DNA of 64,000 nt from contig JANQON010000005.1 in NCBI GenBank assembly GCA_028289605.1, forward strand, positions 62,001 to 126,000, given 5' to 3'. Positions 53,001 through 63,150 of this stretch are shown here, piece after piece. Position 1 is the stretch's first letter, and each line of letters starts with the position of its first letter. The translations under genes were made by a program, and so were the position numbers. A model generated the notes under the pieces. The model had not been told where the DNA came from and did no database searches. It saw only the letters and a list, made by a program, of their open reading frames with translations. Source of the DNA: Hyphococcus sp. Its GTDB lineage: Bacteria; Pseudomonadota; Alphaproteobacteria; Caulobacterales; Parvularculaceae.

Positions 53001-53576
53001 GCGCAAGTCCTTTTCGGCGCGAATTGCCGAAAGGCGGTCGATGTCCGCGGCGATTTGCGCGTCCGCCTCCGCCGACCGGGCGAGTGCGTCGATCGCGCTC
53101 GCGGCGAGACGCGTCGCTTCGGCGTCCTCGATGACGGAAAAGCCCGGCGCGACGCCCGCCTCCAACGGAAAGCGCCGCAACAGGCTCTCGCAAAATGAGT
53201 GGATGGTCTGGACTTTCAGGCCGCCCGGCGTTTCGAGGGCTCTGGCGAAAAGCCGGCGCACCTCGGCGAGATCGTCCGCAGACCGAGGGGCGGCGTCTCC
53301 TTCCAGATCGATCAGCGAGGACCGCAGCGCGTCTTCGTCCATCAGCGCCCAGCCGCCGAGGGTCGAAAACAGGCGGTCGGCCATTTCCGCCGCCGCCGCC
53401 TTGGTGAACGTGATACACAGGATCTGTTGCGGGTCGATCCGGCGCAGCAGCAATCGGGCGACGCGGTCGGTCAACACTCGCGTCTTGCCTGCGCCCGCAT
53501 TCGCCATCACGAAAGCGGAGTTGTCCGGCGCCGCGCCGCGCCGTTGGATCTGCGTCGCGCGTTCTCCGGGGGTCAC
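50049..53576 (-). CDS. addA: Double-strand break repair helicase-nuclease AddA
   Basis: This 1175-residue UvrD-like helicase has a C-terminal RecB-family nuclease. Walker A is NAGAGKT (about residues 26-33), the helicase motif VDETQDTSPEQW is present, and the nuclease motifs GQIDRLVV and VVDYKTNRPP lie near 1090-1115. With AddB it processes DNA ends for RecA loading (alphaproteobacterial counterpart of RecBCD). The start is GTG 53576, overlapping addB by 4 bases. Confidence 0.95.
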   Translation of the reverse strand: MTPGERATQIQRRGAAPDNSAFVMANAGAGKTRVLTDRVARLLLRRIDPQQILCITFTKAAAAEMADRLFSTLGGWALMDEDALRSSLIDLEGDAAPRSADDLAEVRRLFARALETPGGLKVQTIHSFCESLLRRFPLEAGVAPGFSVIEDAEATRLAASAIDALARSAEADAQIAADIDRLSAIRAEKDLRAFLDKEMRAGLTMRRMFEGHDGVAGAVRALAAELEVDPNDNDAAVQASLISSIDAGALHRAHDALAQGTANPKKRAADITAFFAARDQREKWAALARLLLTDKGEPRKEIATKPIRKSDPETHAFLTHLQATFVDAVGRLKALTIFADTAAYYRTVAGLRESYEAAKAGVAALDFDDLIARAIALLENEAAAWVRYKLDFGIDHILVDETQDTSPEQWRVIAALADDYLSGAGADAKRRTFFAVGDVKQSIYSFQGADADVFQAKEEAFGKSLAAYHERVAIGGYHNLAMDVSFRTTAPVLEFVDAAFSDTAAAEGLGREGAPSHISNRADDAGLVELWPLTPRPELEKASAWDKPVDSPAPNDPVRVLSGRIAQTIRGWLDKGETLPSAGRPITPGDVLILVQSRGRLFDEVLGALAQHGVPVAGADRLKLMEDPAVEDLMSFARFCVLTEDDLSLAETLKSPLYDFDDDHDLFPLAYARATKDSLWRSLLRRRSKHTHWDAAAEEIACARAIALREGPFAFLSHVLETAKDREGRSGRQRFYRRLTTASRESLDEMLRQALIFERSHPRSLRAFINWFSENAGVIKREMDRGQDTVRVMTVHSAKGLEGEIVFLVDAHRPPNEKDIGFPLELDDRQDGLAQSGRARLLVGGKGADTAFSAAARQEKKRRIYEEYRRLFYVAATRARDRLYIAGVQRGNVKDPRLKATAEKSWHALAADAFDRLSDRTEIDKAPFWPDSDEPVQRLLSAQKRAPEAMTRPAAEETAEIPAWLWSPAAHETAKRRVAPSRLADEEEADAATPISGAAQSPTGADRYFRGTVLHKLLELLPDVEPAKRDEAAMQLLLRLAPDLSRATHEDWRSEVMQVLNDPTFCEVFGPQSRAEVAVAGEVGGAVVNGQIDRLVVKSDTIFVVDYKTNRPPPKTAAETAPSYLAQMAAYQSLLQEIYPQHKIECALLWTFEARLTPLPQSLLEAARRRWLAPG

Positions 53577-56542
53577 GGCTCATCCTCCCGGGCGCGGCGC
53601 TCGCGCCGCCGCGCAAGATGATCATAGTCGCCATAGTCGTCGACAAACTGTGCCCGCGGCTGCGACGGGTAAGGCGATTGCGGGTCCTGGAAGTGGGTCA
53701 ACAGCTCGAACAGGCCGACGCGGGCTTCCTCGATGCGATCGCGGCACCGATCGCCCGACGCGCCGGAATGGTCTTTCCCGTCATTCTTCCGTCCAAGGAC
53801 TTTTACATACTCAAACCGTGAGATCTCAACCGCCCCCAGATCTTCGAAGCCGCCCTGTTGCGCGATTAGTCCGGTCAGGGCGAGCTGCGGGCTGAATTTA
53901 GTCTGTTGCGCGTCTGTAGGCGGCGGCGCGCCGGTCTTGTAGTCAAAAATCGCCGCTGAACCGTCATGGAGGCGATCAATTCGGTCCGCTTTTGCGTTGA
54001 GCGCAAAGCGTCGGCCGTCAAGATCGAAGGCATAAGCGCCCGCGCCTTCGATCACCGCAGGCGCGCCCTCGACGCGCCGTTCGCCGTCCCAGGTCGCGAA
54101 CCAGTCGAAAGCCGCGCCGGCGCGCGCACGCCAAAAGGCGAGATGGTCTTCGCCGAGACCGAACCGCGCAGCGCTGGCGTTGAAAATCTCATGCAGGCGC
54201 GACAGGCGCGCGTCATGCGCCGCGGGCGGATCGTCCTTGACGTATTGCTCAAAGACGCTGTGGAAGAGATTGCCGATATGACGCAGATCAACGGGCTCAT
54301 TGAGCTCGCCGAGCTTTCTGACGCCGAGGATGGAGCGCGCATAGACCGCGTAAGGATCGCGCAGCAGCGTCTCGATGCGGGTTACTGAAAATGCCGTAGG
54401 CCGCGCATCAACGGGGGGGCGCGGCGCGGGCGCCGCGATGGTCGTCGGTTCGGCGTCATCGAGGCATTGGGCGAACGACTGGTATCGCCGCGTCCGGTCT
54501 ACGACAGCCAGGCAGCCCGCGCCTTCCAACATATTCTTCAGACGGACGACCCATCGCGACGGCGTCGCCGGGTTGCCGCCGGTCTTTTTGGCTCGCGTCA
54601 GCATAACCGACGGCGCGCCCGTCAATTGCGCGAAGTCGTGGGCGGCGAGTCCGATGCGTCGCTCCGGAGACGGCAAACCGATGTCCGAGCGCATGCCCCG
54701 CGACAGGAACGGATCGATCGCCGCGTCTCTCGGCCACACGCCCTCGTTGAGCCCGCCCAGTATCATAACGTCAGCATGCTGCAGGCGCGCCTCGAGCGGC
54801 CCGAATATGGAAATGCGCGGATGCGCCGGCGCGCTGCGGCGTACGGAGACGCCAGCGATCAGCTGGTCGAATATATCGGGATACTCTGCCTGCTGATCAA
54901 TAGAGATAGCTCCCGACGCCGGCTGAATCTGCGCCAGACTGGAAGCGCCCGCTTCGCCGTCGTCGCCGCGCCACAGCCTGTCGGCGCCGGGTTGATTTTC
55001 CCTTGCCGCCAACCGTTCGCTGACGGCGAGATGAAAGGCGAAATGCGCCGCAAAAGGGTCGCTGGCCTGGGGCGCCGCCTGCAGCAGCGCGTCGAGGCGC
55101 GTCAACAACGCCTGGGCGCTTTCGTCTGCGCGTCCATTTGCGAGACCGGAGAGATTCTCGTAGGCGGGCAGGCCGCGCAGCGCCATGTCGGCGCCGTCGA
55201 CGGCGCGCCTGCGGTCCTGGTCATTGAGGCTGCCGCCGAAGAGGGGGTGACGCAACATGGCCACAAGCGCGACCGCATCCGTCGGCGCCGCGATCCATCG
55301 CGCCGTAAGACGCAAGAACCCGCCGCTGGGGGTGTTGGCGAACGGCACGCCGCCGCTATCGTCAACGACAATGTTCCAACGGCGCAGTTTCATCGACACG
55401 CGGCGGGCGAGATCGCGGTCCGGCGTCGTCAGCGCGACCGTTTTGCCGGGTTGCTCAATCGTTTCGCGGATCTTTAGCGCGACCGCGTCGGCTTCGCGTT
55501 CCTCGTTTTCCGCCTCGACAAGCTCCAGGTTCTCAATGGCTGACCCGCCGCCGGCGTTGAACGCGGAAGTCCAGGCGAGCCAACTGTCGGAGGCCGCGGC
55601 CGGGCGCAAGGCGACCGCAATCATGTCATCGCGCTTGCCGCGCGCCGGCGCCGTTCCCGGCCAGGGCTGAACGGCGCTGCGGTCAAGGCCGAGGCCGACC
55701 TCAATCAGGTGTTTCAGACCGCTTTGCGGATGAGGGTCGTCAACGACCCGCCAGTAGCCATCGTCCATGGCCAAGTCGACGCCCGGCAAGACGACGCCGC
55801 CCAGGGGAAGCGCCATCACCGCCTGCATCAGCCGCGCAACGGACGGGGTTGAACCGGTCGATCCGGCGACGATGACAGGGCGCCGAGGCGGGTGTGCGCG
55901 ATAGGCCTTCGCGCGCCGATCGATCAGCTTGGCCCGGCGGTCGGCGGGATCCATGCGGTTGACGGCCTCGAGATGCGCGGGCCAGGCTTCGATCACGATA
56001 TCCAGAAACGCCAGGCTGCGCGCCCAATGTCCGGCAAGCTCATCGGCCGCAAGCGTCTTCAGGGCGCGGGGGCTGATTTCCTCCGTATAGAAAGAATCAA
56101 GCAGCAGGCCCAGCTGATCGGCTGCGGCGAGGGCGCCGGCCCATCGTTCCTGGCCGGAAAATGCGCGATCTTTCGCCGCCACGAGCCGCGCCAGCGTCAT
56201 CCGGCGCTCGACAGGAGAGACCGCCGGCGGCAGGTCGATTTCGTCCTCAGCGTCGCCTGAAAACAGTGTGAATTCGTCTTCGTCGGTGTCGCCCACTGCT
56301 CTGATGGTCGGCAGGAGGGAGGCGCCCGTCGGGGCATTTTCTAAAAATGCGTCGGCGAGAACGCGGGCAGCCCGGCGCGTCGGCAGATAGATGACCGAGT
56401 CGGCGATGTCGGCGCCGTCGAGCGCCGCAACGCCGTCACGCACGCCCTGCGCAAGCGTCTGAAGAAACGGCAGATGCGCGGGTATCGTGTAAAGGCGCGC
56501 GCCGGAGCTGTTGAATAAGGTCGATTTTGAGCGGGCGGTCAC
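53573..56542 (-). CDS. addB: Double-strand break repair protein AddB
   Basis: This 989-residue AddA partner starts at GTG 56542, which overlaps the murU stop by 4 bases; an upstream frame to 56662 is poor coding sequence. It has an inactivated helicase-like N-terminal half and a PD-(D/E)XK nuclease near the end (FALNAKADRIDRL and AIFDYKTGAPP). It forms part of the murU-addB-addA-trxA run found in many Alphaproteobacteria. Confidence 0.93.
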   Translation of the reverse strand: MTARSKSTLFNSSGARLYTIPAHLPFLQTLAQGVRDGVAALDGADIADSVIYLPTRRAARVLADAFLENAPTGASLLPTIRAVGDTDEDEFTLFSGDAEDEIDLPPAVSPVERRMTLARLVAAKDRAFSGQERWAGALAAADQLGLLLDSFYTEEISPRALKTLAADELAGHWARSLAFLDIVIEAWPAHLEAVNRMDPADRRAKLIDRRAKAYRAHPPRRPVIVAGSTGSTPSVARLMQAVMALPLGGVVLPGVDLAMDDGYWRVVDDPHPQSGLKHLIEVGLGLDRSAVQPWPGTAPARGKRDDMIAVALRPAAASDSWLAWTSAFNAGGGSAIENLELVEAENEEREADAVALKIRETIEQPGKTVALTTPDRDLARRVSMKLRRWNIVVDDSGGVPFANTPSGGFLRLTARWIAAPTDAVALVAMLRHPLFGGSLNDQDRRRAVDGADMALRGLPAYENLSGLANGRADESAQALLTRLDALLQAAPQASDPFAAHFAFHLAVSERLAARENQPGADRLWRGDDGEAGASSLAQIQPASGAISIDQQAEYPDIFDQLIAGVSVRRSAPAHPRISIFGPLEARLQHADVMILGGLNEGVWPRDAAIDPFLSRGMRSDIGLPSPERRIGLAAHDFAQLTGAPSVMLTRAKKTGGNPATPSRWVVRLKNMLEGAGCLAVVDRTRRYQSFAQCLDDAEPTTIAAPAPRPPVDARPTAFSVTRIETLLRDPYAVYARSILGVRKLGELNEPVDLRHIGNLFHSVFEQYVKDDPPAAHDARLSRLHEIFNASAARFGLGEDHLAFWRARAGAAFDWFATWDGERRVEGAPAVIEGAGAYAFDLDGRRFALNAKADRIDRLHDGSAAIFDYKTGAPPPTDAQQTKFSPQLALTGLIAQQGGFEDLGAVEISRFEYVKVLGRKNDGKDHSGASGDRCRDRIEEARVGLFELLTHFQDPQSPYPSQPRAQFVDDYGDYDHLARRRERRAREDEP

Positions 56543-57264
56543 GGCCGCGCGTCTCGCAGCCGCGCCTCCGCCGCCGCCAACCCTTCCGGGTCGCCCACAT
56601 GCAGCCAGGATCCCTCGTGTACGACGCCGAACAATCGGCCGCGGGCGAGCGCGTCGTCCCACAGGATTTTTGTCGAAAAGGCGCCGCCCGGCCCTTTGTC
56701 GATGAGCGCCGGCGTGATGATTTGCAAGCCTGTGAAGACAAAGGGCGCGCGCGCGCCGGATCGGAATGCGATGCGACCGTCCTCGGTGCGGTCGAAATCG
56801 CCGGCGCCGTCATAGCCGCTGGCGCGATCGCCGGGGACAAGCAACAACAATGCGTCCATTTTGTCCGCATCCCAATGGTCCGCCAGCGTCCCGCAGGGCT
56901 CCTGTCCGCCCTCGTCGATCAGGATGGCGTCGGTATTGGTGCAGTAGATCGGCGCACCATAAAAATGGGGTCGCGCCTTCATCAGTCCGCCGCCGGTCTC
57001 CAGCAGCGAGTCGCGCTCGTCGGAGATGATGATTTCGGGATTGGCGCGAGGGTTGAGATGCGCCTCCACCTGATCCGCCAAATAGTGAACGTTGACGATT
57101 GCCCTTTTGACGCCCGCGTCGACGAAGCGGTCGAGCGCATAATCGATGAGCGCCTTACCCGCGACAGGGATGAGCGGTTTCGGTGTATCATCCGTTAACG
57201 GACGCATTCGCTTGCCAAAGCCGGCGGCCAACACCATCGCGGTTTCGGGAACTTTCTTGGTCAC
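56539..57264 (-). CDS. murU: N-acetylmuramate-1-phosphate uridylyltransferase MurU
   Basis: This 241-residue nucleotidyltransferase has the family start MVLAAGFGKRMRPLTDDTPKPLIPV. With AmgK, encoded just upstream, it recycles MurNAc to UDP-MurNAc. It starts with GTG 57264 and overlaps amgK and addB by 4 bases each. The assignment leans on the neighbour, since the domain alone fits several sugar nucleotidyltransferases. Confidence 0.88.
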   Translation of the reverse strand: MTKKVPETAMVLAAGFGKRMRPLTDDTPKPLIPVAGKALIDYALDRFVDAGVKRAIVNVHYLADQVEAHLNPRANPEIIISDERDSLLETGGGLMKARPHFYGAPIYCTNTDAILIDEGGQEPCGTLADHWDADKMDALLLLVPGDRASGYDGAGDFDRTEDGRIAFRSGARAPFVFTGLQIITPALIDKGPGGAFSTKILWDDALARGRLFGVVHEGSWLHVGDPEGLAAAEARLRDARP

Positions 57265-58347
57265 GCGACAAGCTCCGGCATGTGCTTTGAAAAGAACGCT
57301 CTCAACGTCGCCGCTTGCGGGCGCGCCAGGTCGCGGCGGAACAAGTTTTCGACGCGCGGGATGAAATCCAGATATCGCGTTTTTCCATCCCTGTTCGCCA
57401 GGCGTGCGAAAATACCAAGGATTTTGGCGTTCCGCTGCGGCGCCAAAATGGCGTAGTCGGCAAGAAACTGTTGCTTGTCAAATTGCGGGTCGTCTTCGGA
57501 ACGGGCGCAGTAGCGTGCAATCATCGCGTCGGCGAGGTCAGGATCAACGTCCCGTCGCGCGTCCTCAAGAAGCGACGCCAGATCGTAGGCTGGCGAGCCG
57601 ACCAGCCCGTCCTGAAAGTCAATCACCCCGACCCGTCGCACGCCCTCCCGATCGGGCAGCCACAACAGGTTTTCCGCATGAAAATCGCGCAGGACCATGG
57701 TCTGCGGCGGCGAAAGATCGCGCAAGTGCGTCGCCACGGCGGCGGCGTATTCGGCGTGCATCTCGTCAGTTGCGGCTGCGCCTTTTTTGAGCGGCCAGTA
57801 CCATTCGATCAGCAACGCCATTTCCGCCTTCATCGCAACATCGTCATAGTCAAGCATTTCGTATGCGGAGGATACCGGATGCGTCGGGCCCTGAAGGCGC
57901 AGTTGGATGAGCGCATCAACAGCAGCGGCGTAGAGCATGGCCTCGTCGATGCGCCCGGCGACCCGCGCAAACAGGTCGTCGCCGAGATCTTCGATAAGCG
58001 CAAATCCTTTGGCGGCGTTTGCTGAGAACACCTGCGGGGCCGACAGTCCGGCGCGGCGCAAGGCGTCCGCGATCAGCAGAAACGCCGACAGATTCGGTCC
58101 GGCCAGCCGGGCCTTGGCGTTATAGCCGAGTGCGGCGCGCTCTTCCGCCGTTGCGCCGGGTGGGCAGGCGGCCTTTTCCGCATGGGGCGGCGCAATCATC
58201 AGCACGGCGACGTCGCCGTTGCGGCGCGCGCGCATATAGGTCCTTGACGATGCGTCTCCGGCAAGCGGCGCGAGCGTTGCGTCGGCCCAGCCGGCGGCGT
58301 CCATGAATTCAAGGATAGCGGGATCTGCAATGGCGCGGGACGGGGAC

Positions 58348-58355
<8 letters not shown>
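57261..58355 (-). CDS. amgK: N-acetylmuramate/N-acetylglucosamine kinase AmgK
   Basis: This 364-residue aminoglycoside-phosphotransferase-fold kinase phosphorylates the anomeric position of MurNAc/GlcNAc. The catalytic LRDFHAENLL and the metal site VIDFQDGLVG are visible. It overlaps tsaE by 8 bases and murU by 4 bases. The gene pair defines the cell-wall recycling branch that bypasses de novo synthesis. Confidence 0.9.
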
Positions 58356-59321
<966 letters not shown>

Positions 59322-59363
59322 GCTTTTCTCGCGCTTGACGATGACGCGCCGTCGCGCTTTCAT

Positions 59364-59378
59364 GAACAAATGCAGAAC
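59364..59378. promoter_or_regulatory. LexA box (GAAC-N7-GAAC) over the mmcB start
   Basis: GAAC at 59364-59367 and GAAC at 59375-59378 are separated by exactly 7 bases, the alphaproteobacterial LexA consensus (GTTC-N7-GTTC on the other strand). It overlaps the ATG at 59370, so LexA would block transcription or early elongation. mmcB is a known SOS gene in Caulobacter. Confidence 0.85.
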
Positions 59379-59822
59379 GAATTGGCGGCGACGCGATCGC
59401 GGCCGGACCAGACCTCGATCCTGACAAGGGGCGTTTCCCGGCTGTTCATCGACATGGGCCTGTGCCCGTTGGAGGAGTTTCGCCTCGCCAACGGCCGACG
59501 CGCCGACGTCGCCGGCATCGACCGGGCGGGTTTGGTGACGATCGTCGAGGTGAAATCATGCCGCGCCGATTTTGAGACAGACGGCAAGTGGGAGGAGTAT
59601 CTTGGCTTTTGCGACCGCTTCTTTTTCGCCGTCGACGAAGCGTTTCCCACCGAGCTACTGCCGCAGGACGAGGGGCTGATCCTGGCCGACCGATATGGCG
59701 CCGCGATCCGCAGGCCTTCTCTGGAGCGCAAGCTGGTTCCGGCGCGCCGCAAGGCCGTGACCTTGCGGTTTGCCCGACAGGCCGCGCTCAGGCTCGCCGG
59801 CGGGCAGCCTACTCTGGCGTGA
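59370..59822 (+). CDS. mmcB: MmcB family DNA repair protein
   Basis: This 150-residue PD-(D/E)XK-type nuclease-like protein is linked to mitomycin C tolerance. Core residues lie in RADVAGIDRAGLVTIVEVKSC and DRFFFAVDEAFP. Its start is overlapped by a LexA box. It ends 14 bases inside the convergent sugar dehydrogenase gene. Confidence 0.9.
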   Translation: MQNELAATRSRPDQTSILTRGVSRLFIDMGLCPLEEFRLANGRRADVAGIDRAGLVTIVEVKSCRADFETDGKWEEYLGFCDRFFFAVDEAFPTELLPQDEGLILADRYGAAIRRPSLERKLVPARRKAVTLRFARQAALRLAGGQPTLA

Positions 59823-61014
59823 CCCGCAGGATTTTGCCGACAGGCGCGCCGCGGCGCTCTTCCGTGGCGACATAAATGGCGCCGTCCGGGCCGACGCGAA
59901 CTTCGCGAATGCGCTCGCCGACAAGATAGCGTTCTTCGCCGGCTTCCTGATCGCCGTCCAGAATGACGCGATGCAGGGCCGCGCCGGCCAGAGCGCCGAT
60001 CAACAGGTCGCCGTCCCATTCGGCGAACAGTTCGCCGCGATAGACGGCGAGGCCCGAAGGCGCGATCGACGGCGTCCAGTATTTGAAAGGCTGCACCGTT
60101 CCTTCATACTCCGTAAACGGTGTAATGCGCGCGCCGTTATAGTCGACGCCGTAGGAAGCCGCCGGCCAGCCATAGTTGGCGCCGGGCTCGATAATGTTGA
60201 GTTCGTCGCCGCCGCGCGGGCCGTGCTCATGTTCCCAGAATATGTCGCGTTCCGCATCATAGGCGAAGCCCTGGGCGTTGCGATGGCCCTTTGAGTACAA
60301 CTCGGGCAGGGCGCCGTCGCCGAAGTCCGGATTGTCGTCCGGTATCGAGCCGTCTTCGTTGATGCGGATGACCGACCCGAAGCTTGACGCCATATCCTGG
60401 GCTTTTTCCTTGTATCGCGAGCCTTCTCCGATGGTGATGTAAAGCTTGTCGTCCGGTCCCCAGACGATGCGGCCGCCGAAATGGTGGCCCGTGTCTTTTA
60501 AAGGCTTCGCGTCGTAGATCACTTCGAGTGCGCTGATCGCCGCGCCGTCGAACTGCGCGCGGGCCACCCGCAATGCGTTTTCGTCCTGGCTGCCATGGGC
60601 GTAGGCGATGAAAATGACCCCGTTTTCCTCATAGTCTGGGTGCGGAAGAATATCGAAAAGGCCGCCCTGGTTGAACGATAGGACCGGCGGGACGCCCGGA
60701 ATGGGATCCGGCGACAAAACCCCGTTGCGAATGGCGCGCACGCGGCCCGGCCGCTCGGCAACCAGGATCAGATTGTCCGGAAAAAACGAGATTGACCACG
60801 GATTGACCAGCCCCTCTCCAAGCGTTTCCACAGAAAGCGCAAGCGCGCCCTCCGGCGCCGGATCGGCCTGCGTTGTCTGCAGCGATCTGTCGCCGCTGCC
60901 GCCGCCCGCCGGCAGGGAAGACGCCGCCGCGGGCGCCGATCCGCCGTCGCCGCATCCGGCAAGCGCGACCGCGAAGGCGGAAAACAGCAATGGTTTGGCA
61001 TGAAGCTGGATCAT
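59809..61014 (-). CDS. PQQ-dependent sugar dehydrogenase (GSDH-like) lipoprotein
   Basis: The 401-residue exported protein has a lipobox LAGC (residue ~21) followed by a six-bladed beta-propeller of the glucose/sorbosone dehydrogenase family. Visible segments are GGRIVWGPDDKLYITIGEGSR, EHGPRGGDELNIIE and GANYGWP. It would oxidise aldose sugars in the periplasm and pass electrons to the respiratory chain via PQQ. It is convergent with mmcB and divergent from the next membrane-protein gene. Confidence 0.88.
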   Translation of the reverse strand: MIQLHAKPLLFSAFAVALAGCGDGGSAPAAASSLPAGGGSGDRSLQTTQADPAPEGALALSVETLGEGLVNPWSISFFPDNLILVAERPGRVRAIRNGVLSPDPIPGVPPVLSFNQGGLFDILPHPDYEENGVIFIAYAHGSQDENALRVARAQFDGAAISALEVIYDAKPLKDTGHHFGGRIVWGPDDKLYITIGEGSRYKEKAQDMASSFGSVIRINEDGSIPDDNPDFGDGALPELYSKGHRNAQGFAYDAERDIFWEHEHGPRGGDELNIIEPGANYGWPAASYGVDYNGARITPFTEYEGTVQPFKYWTPSIAPSGLAVYRGELFAEWDGDLLIGALAGAALHRVILDGDQEAGEERYLVGERIREVRVGPDGAIYVATEERRGAPVGKILRVTPE

Positions 61015-61132
61015 GGCGGGGGGCTCCTCACAAGTTTGCGGTCAGCTAAGGGTGATAGCGTGCGCGCGTCAATGACGCTATCCTGGCGCCGGGCGGCGCG
61101 ATCACAAAAACGACAGATGGAGCGTAACGGGG

Positions 61133-61564
61133 ATGAGGATATTGAGGACGATTGCAGCCTTTACTGCGTCAGTCGCGACGACATACGTCCTCGCATCGTT
61201 CTTTTACACGACGCGGATTTTGCAGGAGCGGGCGGCTTTCGCCCCGTCGACGCCGGCGCAGCAGGCGGAGGCCTATTTCGCCGACTTCATCGGGCTGTGG
61301 ATCTACGGGGCGATGATCGCGATTGCGCTGTTAGTTGCTTTCGCTGTCGCCTGGGGCGTCAAGCGGGTCCTGAAGCCGCTTGCGCCATTGGCGTATCCTG
61401 TTGCGGGGGCGGCGGCGATCTTTGTGATGTTGACGCTGGTCGAAGCTCAGCTGGGCGGCGGCGCCGGCGTTATCGGCGGCGCAAGGACCGCCTTCGGCGT
61501 CGCGCTGCAATGCCTTGCCGGGTGTCTCGGCGGGGCGGTCTTCGCCATGGTCCGTCCGCGCTAG
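61133..61564 (+). CDS. Small membrane protein of unknown function
   Basis: The 143-residue protein has about four membrane segments (near residues 5-25, 52-75, 83-103 and 115-138). No family is recognised. It lies 59 bases before phoR on the same strand, so co-expression is possible, but nothing ties it to phosphate control. Confidence 0.6.
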   Translation: MRILRTIAAFTASVATTYVLASFFYTTRILQERAAFAPSTPAQQAEAYFADFIGLWIYGAMIAIALLVAFAVAWGVKRVLKPLAPLAYPVAGAAAIFVMLTLVEAQLGGGAGVIGGARTAFGVALQCLAGCLGGAVFAMVRPR

Positions 61565-61623
61565 AAAGAATGAACCGACGACGCCGGTTTGAAATTTCCA
61601 CATCCGGCGCATAGGGTCCGCCG

Positions 61624-63072
61624 ATGCAGGAAGAAATCGCCACCATGATCCGAAAGACCGCGTCCCAAGTGCGCGCGCGGGACTTTCTCTGGGCCGCCGG
61701 CATCAGCGCCGGGGTCGGCGGCGTGACGTTGATCGGGACGGGCGCCGACTGGCGCATCGGTTTGTTCACCTGGTTCGCGTTTCTCGCGGCTCTGGCGGTG
61801 CGGTACCGTTTTTCGTCGGGGCGCGCCTGGGCGCAACCGGTGCAGCGGGCAGTGGAGATCGAACTCGGGGCGCAGACGGCGGAACTCGCCAATTTGCGTA
61901 TCGCTCGCGGCGTCGCCCAGGCCCTGCCCGAACCGCTGTTTATTCTTGATGCTGACGGCATCATCGAGCACGCCAATCCGGCGGCGGAAGAGCTCGCGGG
62001 CTCCAAGCAGGTTGAGGGACGCCACTTCGCCTCGGTGCTGCGCGCGCCGGACGTATTCGAAGCCGCCGAAGTTGTCAGCCATTCCCATGAGGCCATGACG
62101 GTCGACTTTGTCACGACAGGCTCGGTAGAGCGGTCCTGCCGCGCTTTTGTCGCGCCATTGCGGACAGATGACGGCGCCGCGTCAGGAGCCCGGTCGCGGT
62201 CGTTGGTCTTTATCCGCGATCTCACCAGCGAACGGCGCCTGGAACAGATGCGCGCCGACTTTATCGCCAGCGCCAGTCACGAGCTGCGCACGCCGCTCGC
62301 CTCGCTGCTGGGATTCATTGAAACCCTGCGCGGCCATGCGCGCGCCGATCCGGACGCCCAGGAAAAGTTTTTGTCGATTATGCAGTCGCAGGCCGAACGC
62401 ATGCAGCGCCTGGTCGCAGATCTGATGTCGCTGTCTCGGATTGAGCTCAACGAACACGTCCCGCCGAAGACGCTTGTGCGACTCGATGAGATCGCCGGCG
62501 ACGTCGTCGACAGTTTCGAGCCCCTGTTCGAGCAGGGCGGTTCGATCGTCGATTTGATGATCGAGGACGGCGTCAACGCCAGGATCGTCGGCGACCGCGA
62601 TGAGATCTTTCAGGCGATCCAGAACCTGCTCGACAACGCGGTGAAGTATGGCGGCGATCCGGCGCTGATCAAAGCGCGCATCGGCAACGGGCCGGCGCCG
62701 GCGCTCACTGCCGAAGGCGAGCCCGGCTACCGCGCCGGCGATTCCGCGGCGCAAATCGCAGCCCGCCTGGGAATGTCCGTGAACGATCTTGTTTATGTGC
62801 AGATCCGCGACTTCGGACCGGGCATTGAGCGCTCCGTTCTGCCGCGGCTGACAGAGCGCTTCTATCGGGTCAATGTCGAGCGCAGCCGCAAGAGCGGCGG
62901 CACGGGACTTGGTCTCGCCATTGTCAAACATATCATGAATCGCCATCAGGGCGGGTTTCAGATCGAAAGCCGGCTGGCCGGGGGCACGGCGTTTAACTGT
63001 TATTTCGCCACCTCCGGCGCGCCGGCTTCGGCGCAGACGGACGAATTGGCGCCGGCGCACGAATTGCGCTAA
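61624..63072 (+). CDS. phoR: Phosphate-regulon sensor kinase PhoR
   Basis: This 482-residue histidine kinase has N-terminal membrane segments (about 20-65), a PAS-like domain (LPEPLFILDADGIIEHANPAAEEL), an H box SHELRTPLASLLGF, N box NLLDNAVKYGG and G2 box GGTGLGLAIVKH. PhoU and PhoB are encoded directly downstream, which makes the PhoR assignment firm. A Pst transporter would normally lie between phoR and phoU. Confidence 0.9.
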   Translation: MQEEIATMIRKTASQVRARDFLWAAGISAGVGGVTLIGTGADWRIGLFTWFAFLAALAVRYRFSSGRAWAQPVQRAVEIELGAQTAELANLRIARGVAQALPEPLFILDADGIIEHANPAAEELAGSKQVEGRHFASVLRAPDVFEAAEVVSHSHEAMTVDFVTTGSVERSCRAFVAPLRTDDGAASGARSRSLVFIRDLTSERRLEQMRADFIASASHELRTPLASLLGFIETLRGHARADPDAQEKFLSIMQSQAERMQRLVADLMSLSRIELNEHVPPKTLVRLDEIAGDVVDSFEPLFEQGGSIVDLMIEDGVNARIVGDRDEIFQAIQNLLDNAVKYGGDPALIKARIGNGPAPALTAEGEPGYRAGDSAAQIAARLGMSVNDLVYVQIRDFGPGIERSVLPRLTERFYRVNVERSRKSGGTGLGLAIVKHIMNRHQGGFQIESRLAGGTAFNCYFATSGAPASAQTDELAPAHELR

Positions 63073-63150
63073 AAAGCAAACAGACAAGAATGTGTCACAA
63101 AGACCTGCAAGTAACCGGAGGTCATATCGTTTGACCACTGAGATCCACTT

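Noticed and set aside
63073-63150. Possible PHO box before phoU (GTGTCAC and following bases)
   Set aside because: The first half matches partly but the second half does not, so the spacing and sequence do not support a site.
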